8,282 bases of DNA from an uncultured Leptospiraceae bacterium. Lineage in GTDB: Bacteria > Spirochaetota > Leptospiria > Leptospirales > Leptospiraceae. Below, piece by piece: positions 6,019 through 8,282 of this stretch. The notes under the pieces are model-generated. The model did no database searches. It had not been told where the DNA came from and was given only the letters and a program-made list of their open reading frames with translations. The translations under genes and the position numbers were made by a program. Location of the stretch: positions 1 through 8,282 of the forward strand of contig CALDSP010000099.1 in the NCBI GenBank assembly GCA_937924465.1, written 5' to 3'. Position 1 is the first letter of the stretch. Every line of letters begins with the position of its first letter.

Positions 6019-6063
6019 AAATTGCTCGATCCTTAAATTTGAAATACCTATTCTATTTATCGT

Positions 6064-6777
6064 ATGAAAAGTTTCTTGTCTATCTTTTTCTTTTCTTTTT
6101 TTTGCATGATTTTTGTAAATTTTCCACAAAATATTTCTAAAAGAGATAACTTCATCCGTTTTCTAGAAAACAATCATACTCAAAGTTTACACCTCTTAGA
6201 AAAATTTGATGGAGAAACTCCCTATTTCTTTAAAAAATCTGATTCTCACTTACAAGATTTAATAAAGGTTTCTAAAATTCCTTCTACAGAAGAATTCCAA
6301 AAAGAGAGAGAAGAATTCAAAAAGCTTTTTGGAAATTATGAAGACTTTTCTATGGAAATCCATACTTATATAGAAATCCCCGATAGAGAAAAAATCCGAA
6401 TTATTCCTAAAATAAAAAAATATCTGCCTTATGGGATTCCGACTCATTTGTTTTTATGGGTTTATTCAGAAAATTATTCAGGAAAACTCAGTATCATTTT
6501 TTTTCATCCGACTTTTGGAAGAAAAAAGATTGAACTAGGGGAATTAGAATTCTTTGGTTGGAAAAAAATGGAAGCAAAGGTTCCTGTTTTTCATGTTCCA
6601 AGATTAAACATACTTCGAAAAAATCTTTTTGAGCTAGAAGAAATCACAATTGAGTTTTCTAAAAAACAACCAAAAAAAGTTGTGCATTTATATTTGAATC
6701 ATCTTTTAGTTCTTATCGAAAAGCCTACACCTATTTATCCCGGTATAGAAATAGAAGATGGTTGGAAATTAAAATGA
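6064..6777 (+). CDS. Secreted FlaA-like protein (spirochaete flagellar sheath-like domain)
   Basis: A 237-residue protein with an N-terminal signal peptide: MK, then the hydrophobic stretch FLSIFFFSFFCMIFVNF to residue 20, so it is exported across the inner membrane. Residues 25-95 are a charged, probably helical region. From about 96 onward it resembles spirochaete FlaA, the periplasmic flagellar filament outer-layer protein: EIHTYIEIP, a basic linker, GIPTHLFLWVYSENY (124-138, like FlaA's VWVYGxNF strand), LGELEFFGWKKMEAKVP (158-174, like FlaA's MGKLDFKGWKKLxVxVP) and a terminal HLYLNHLLVL (208-217, like YVYFDxL). This is pattern memory, not an alignment. It might be a sheath component or a paralogue with another periplasmic role. 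No Shine-Dalgarno precedes ATG 6064, but this start gives a proper signal peptide. It is divergent from the coiled-coil gene across 45 bases and convergent with uvrC. Confidence 0.62.
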   Translation: MKSFLSIFFFSFFCMIFVNFPQNISKRDNFIRFLENNHTQSLHLLEKFDGETPYFFKKSDSHLQDLIKVSKIPSTEEFQKEREEFKKLFGNYEDFSMEIHTYIEIPDREKIRIIPKIKKYLPYGIPTHLFLWVYSENYSGKLSIIFFHPTFGRKKIELGELEFFGWKKMEAKVPVFHVPRLNILRKNLFELEEITIEFSKKQPKKVVHLYLNHLLVLIEKPTPIYPGIEIEDGWKLK

Positions 6778-6831
6778 TTCAGTTCTTTAGTTTAACTTGT
6801 AATTTAAAAATTTATTTCGTATAAGAAGATT

Positions 6832-8282
6832 TTATTTTAAATTTAATGTGTTATAAATTTGTTCTGCAAGTTCTCTGCCTATTCCTTCTAATTCTATGAG
6901 ATCTTCTTTTTTAATTTCTTTGAGTTTCTTTTTTACTAAAAGTTGACTCAGAATTTGTTTACGTCTTTTGCTGCCAATGTTTGGGATTTTATCTAGAATT
7001 GTTTCTAAGGTTGCTTTGTTTCGTTTTTTTCTATGAAATTCAATTCCAAATCTATGTGCTTCATCTCGAATTCTCCGTAAGAGTCGAATGGCAGGTAAGT
7101 TTATATCAAATTTGTAAGGATACTTTTCATTTGGTAAATAAATTTCTTCTCTTTTTTTAGCTAATCCTATCATAGGAATATGTCCAAAACCTAAATTGTT
7201 TGCTGCCTCACAAGCTCTTGCTAGTTGGGTTTCTCCTCCATCAATTACAATTAAATCGGGAACTTTGAGATTATCATTTTGAATTCTGGAAAGTCTTCTT
7301 GAAATTACTTCATGTATCATTCCGGGATCATTGACTTGCGAATAGCCTCGAATGTTATAATGTCTATATCCGGGTTTATGAGGTTTGCCTTCTACAAACA
7401 TTACTCCACTTCCTACTGGTTGAGAACCTTGAAAATGACTTATATCATAACATTCAATAATTTTAGGAATGGAAGGTAGATTTAAAATTTCTTGGAGGTT
7501 TTTCAGAGCTTGTTTTTCTTCTTTGAGTTTAGTTGCGAGTATTCTTTCTGTTAAATTCATTTCTGCATTTTTCTGTGCAAGTTTCCATAAAGAAATTGTA
7601 GCTCCTTGTATGTTGGATAGTTTAACTGACTTTTCTGCTAGCTGGGATAGAGTCTTTTGTAGAGTAGTTATATCTTGAGTAGTTTTAAACGGAATTCTAA
7701 TAGTATTTGGAATAAAAGAAGATTGGAAATAATATAGTTTTATAAAAGAAAGATAAGTTTCTAATAGGTTAGAATCTTTTAGTCCACTAAGTGCAAAGGA
7801 TTTTTTTCCTTCTAACTTTCCACTACGAATTTCAAATACAATCATTTCTCCCGTATCTTCTCTTTGAGCAAGAGCTAGTATGTCTTCGTCACCTAACGTG
7901 GTATTTATTATGCTTTGTTTTGAACTCATGTCTTGTAGAGTTCGAATCATATTCCGATAGATAGCCGCTCTTTCAAAGAGCATTTTTTCTGAATATTCAA
8001 ACATTTTTTTTTCTAATTCAGAAATAATTTTTTCTCTTTTTCCTTCCATAAAGTAAATTACCATTTCTATCATAGAATTATAGTCTTCTACAGAAACATT
8101 TCCTGTGCAAGGAGCTAAACATCTTTGAATGTGATAATTCAAGCAAGGTCTTTGAGGTGTTTTTAAGGGAAGTTTGAGAGGAGTTTTACGAATAGGAAAA
8201 ATTCTATGAAGTAGCCAGAGAAACTCTCTTGCAGTTTTTACATCAGTATAAGGTCCGTAATATTTTTTGTTATCTCCTTTGA
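6832..8282 (-). CDS. uvrC: Excinuclease ABC subunit C (UvrC), partial (N-terminus beyond right edge)
   Basis: Nucleotide excision repair nuclease subunit that joins the UvrB-DNA complex and makes both incisions flanking a lesion. The frame is open to the right edge, giving 482 residues of a protein usually near 600; most of the GIY-YIG nuclease domain (3' incision) is missing except its end, YYGPYTD. Next come RPCLNYHIQRCLAPC (44-58, iron-sulfur cysteine region), the UVR motif that contacts UvrB (about 86-115, with FERAAIYRNMI), and the RNase H-like nuclease for 5' incision with CYDISH (Asp279), VIDGGETQL (Asp347) and RDEAHRFGIEFH (His409). The C-terminus has two helix-hairpin-helix motifs, IPNIGSKRRKQIL and LEGIGRELAEQIY, ending at TAA 6832-6834. 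A TTG at 8142 could be mistaken for a start, but it is the leucine of RPCLNY, inside the conserved frame. The first of the four usual cluster cysteines appears to be replaced by Thr33. Confidence 0.96.
   Translation of the reverse strand, partial: KGDNKKYYGPYTDVKTAREFLWLLHRIFPIRKTPLKLPLKTPQRPCLNYHIQRCLAPCTGNVSVEDYNSMIEMVIYFMEGKREKIISELEKKMFEYSEKMLFERAAIYRNMIRTLQDMSSKQSIINTTLGDEDILALAQREDTGEMIVFEIRSGKLEGKKSFALSGLKDSNLLETYLSFIKLYYFQSSFIPNTIRIPFKTTQDITTLQKTLSQLAEKSVKLSNIQGATISLWKLAQKNAEMNLTERILATKLKEEKQALKNLQEILNLPSIPKIIECYDISHFQGSQPVGSGVMFVEGKPHKPGYRHYNIRGYSQVNDPGMIHEVISRRLSRIQNDNLKVPDLIVIDGGETQLARACEAANNLGFGHIPMIGLAKKREEIYLPNEKYPYKFDINLPAIRLLRRIRDEAHRFGIEFHRKKRNKATLETILDKIPNIGSKRRKQILSQLLVKKKLKEIKKEDLIELEGIGRELAEQIYNTLNLK

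Noticed and set aside
6019..6129. N-terminal 37-residue extension of the coiled-coil protein from the ATG at 6129
   Set aside because: It would overlap the divergent FlaA-like gene by 66 bases and place a charged segment before the membrane anchor; the inner ATG at 6018 gives a normal N-terminal anchor and a non-overlapping layout.
6778..6831. Terminator between the FlaA-like gene and uvrC
   Set aside because: The 54 bases are AT-rich and contain only weak A/T inverted repeats such as AATTTAAAAATT; no G-C-containing stem followed by a T-tract is visible.
7469..7678. Plus-strand frame of 69 codons antisense to uvrC
   Set aside because: It is antisense to conserved UvrC sequence with no ribosome site; such frames are expected in AT-rich genes on the opposite strand.
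8140..8142. TTG as the start codon of UvrC
   Set aside because: The same frame continues upstream to the window edge through conserved UvrC sequence (YYGPYTD and RPC), so TTG encodes the internal leucine of RPCLNY.

Overview
The window is strongly AT-rich (only about a third G+C by eye) and densely packed with ordinary bacterial chromosomal genes on both strands. Two genes run off the edges. No mobile element, CRISPR array, rRNA or tRNA is visible. The best clue to the host is a secreted protein at 6064-6777. Its second half resembles the spirochaete flagellar sheath protein FlaA, a family I know only from spirochaetes. With the paired Hsp20 genes and the low G+C, this suggests a spirochaete, perhaps Leptospira-like. 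That is an inference of moderate to low confidence.

Layout. (1) 1-969, minus strand: N-terminal 323 residues of an FAD-dependent LhgO-type 2-hydroxyacid oxidase, cut by the left edge. (2) 1075-1982: a heat-shock unit made of a CIRCE operator (HrcA target), two tandem small heat-shock proteins of the alpha-crystallin/Hsp20 family with strong ribosome binding sites, and an intrinsic terminator. (3) 1988-2827, minus strand: an integral-membrane di-iron hydroxylase/desaturase of the fatty acid hydroxylase (ERG3) superfamily, divergent from (4) 2941-4645: a LeuT-type sodium:amino-acid symporter followed, with an 8-base overlap, by a 37-codon single-span membrane peptide that looks like a MetS-type small subunit. 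(5) 4655-6018, minus strand: a two-gene operon with an ATGA overlap, encoding a membrane-anchored coiled-coil protein of unknown function and then the PLP-binding homeostasis protein YggS/PLPBP. (6) 6064-6777, plus strand: the FlaA-like secreted protein, divergent from the coiled-coil gene. (7) 6832-8282, minus strand: UvrC, the nucleotide excision repair endonuclease subunit, lacking its N-terminus at the right edge.

How the genes relate. The Hsp20 pair forms one stress-regulated unit whose two proteins probably co-assemble. The symporter and its tiny partner are probably translated together as one transporter. The coiled-coil protein and YggS are translationally coupled, but nothing in the sequence shows a shared function. 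The others look like independent housekeeping or surface genes.

No large undescribed system is evident. The most noteworthy items are the overlapping transporter micro-subunit, the divergent FlaA-like protein facing a membrane coiled-coil gene across 45 bases, the CIRCE-controlled Hsp20 pair with a possible second degenerate operator, and a UvrC in which one expected iron-sulfur cysteine seems to be missing.
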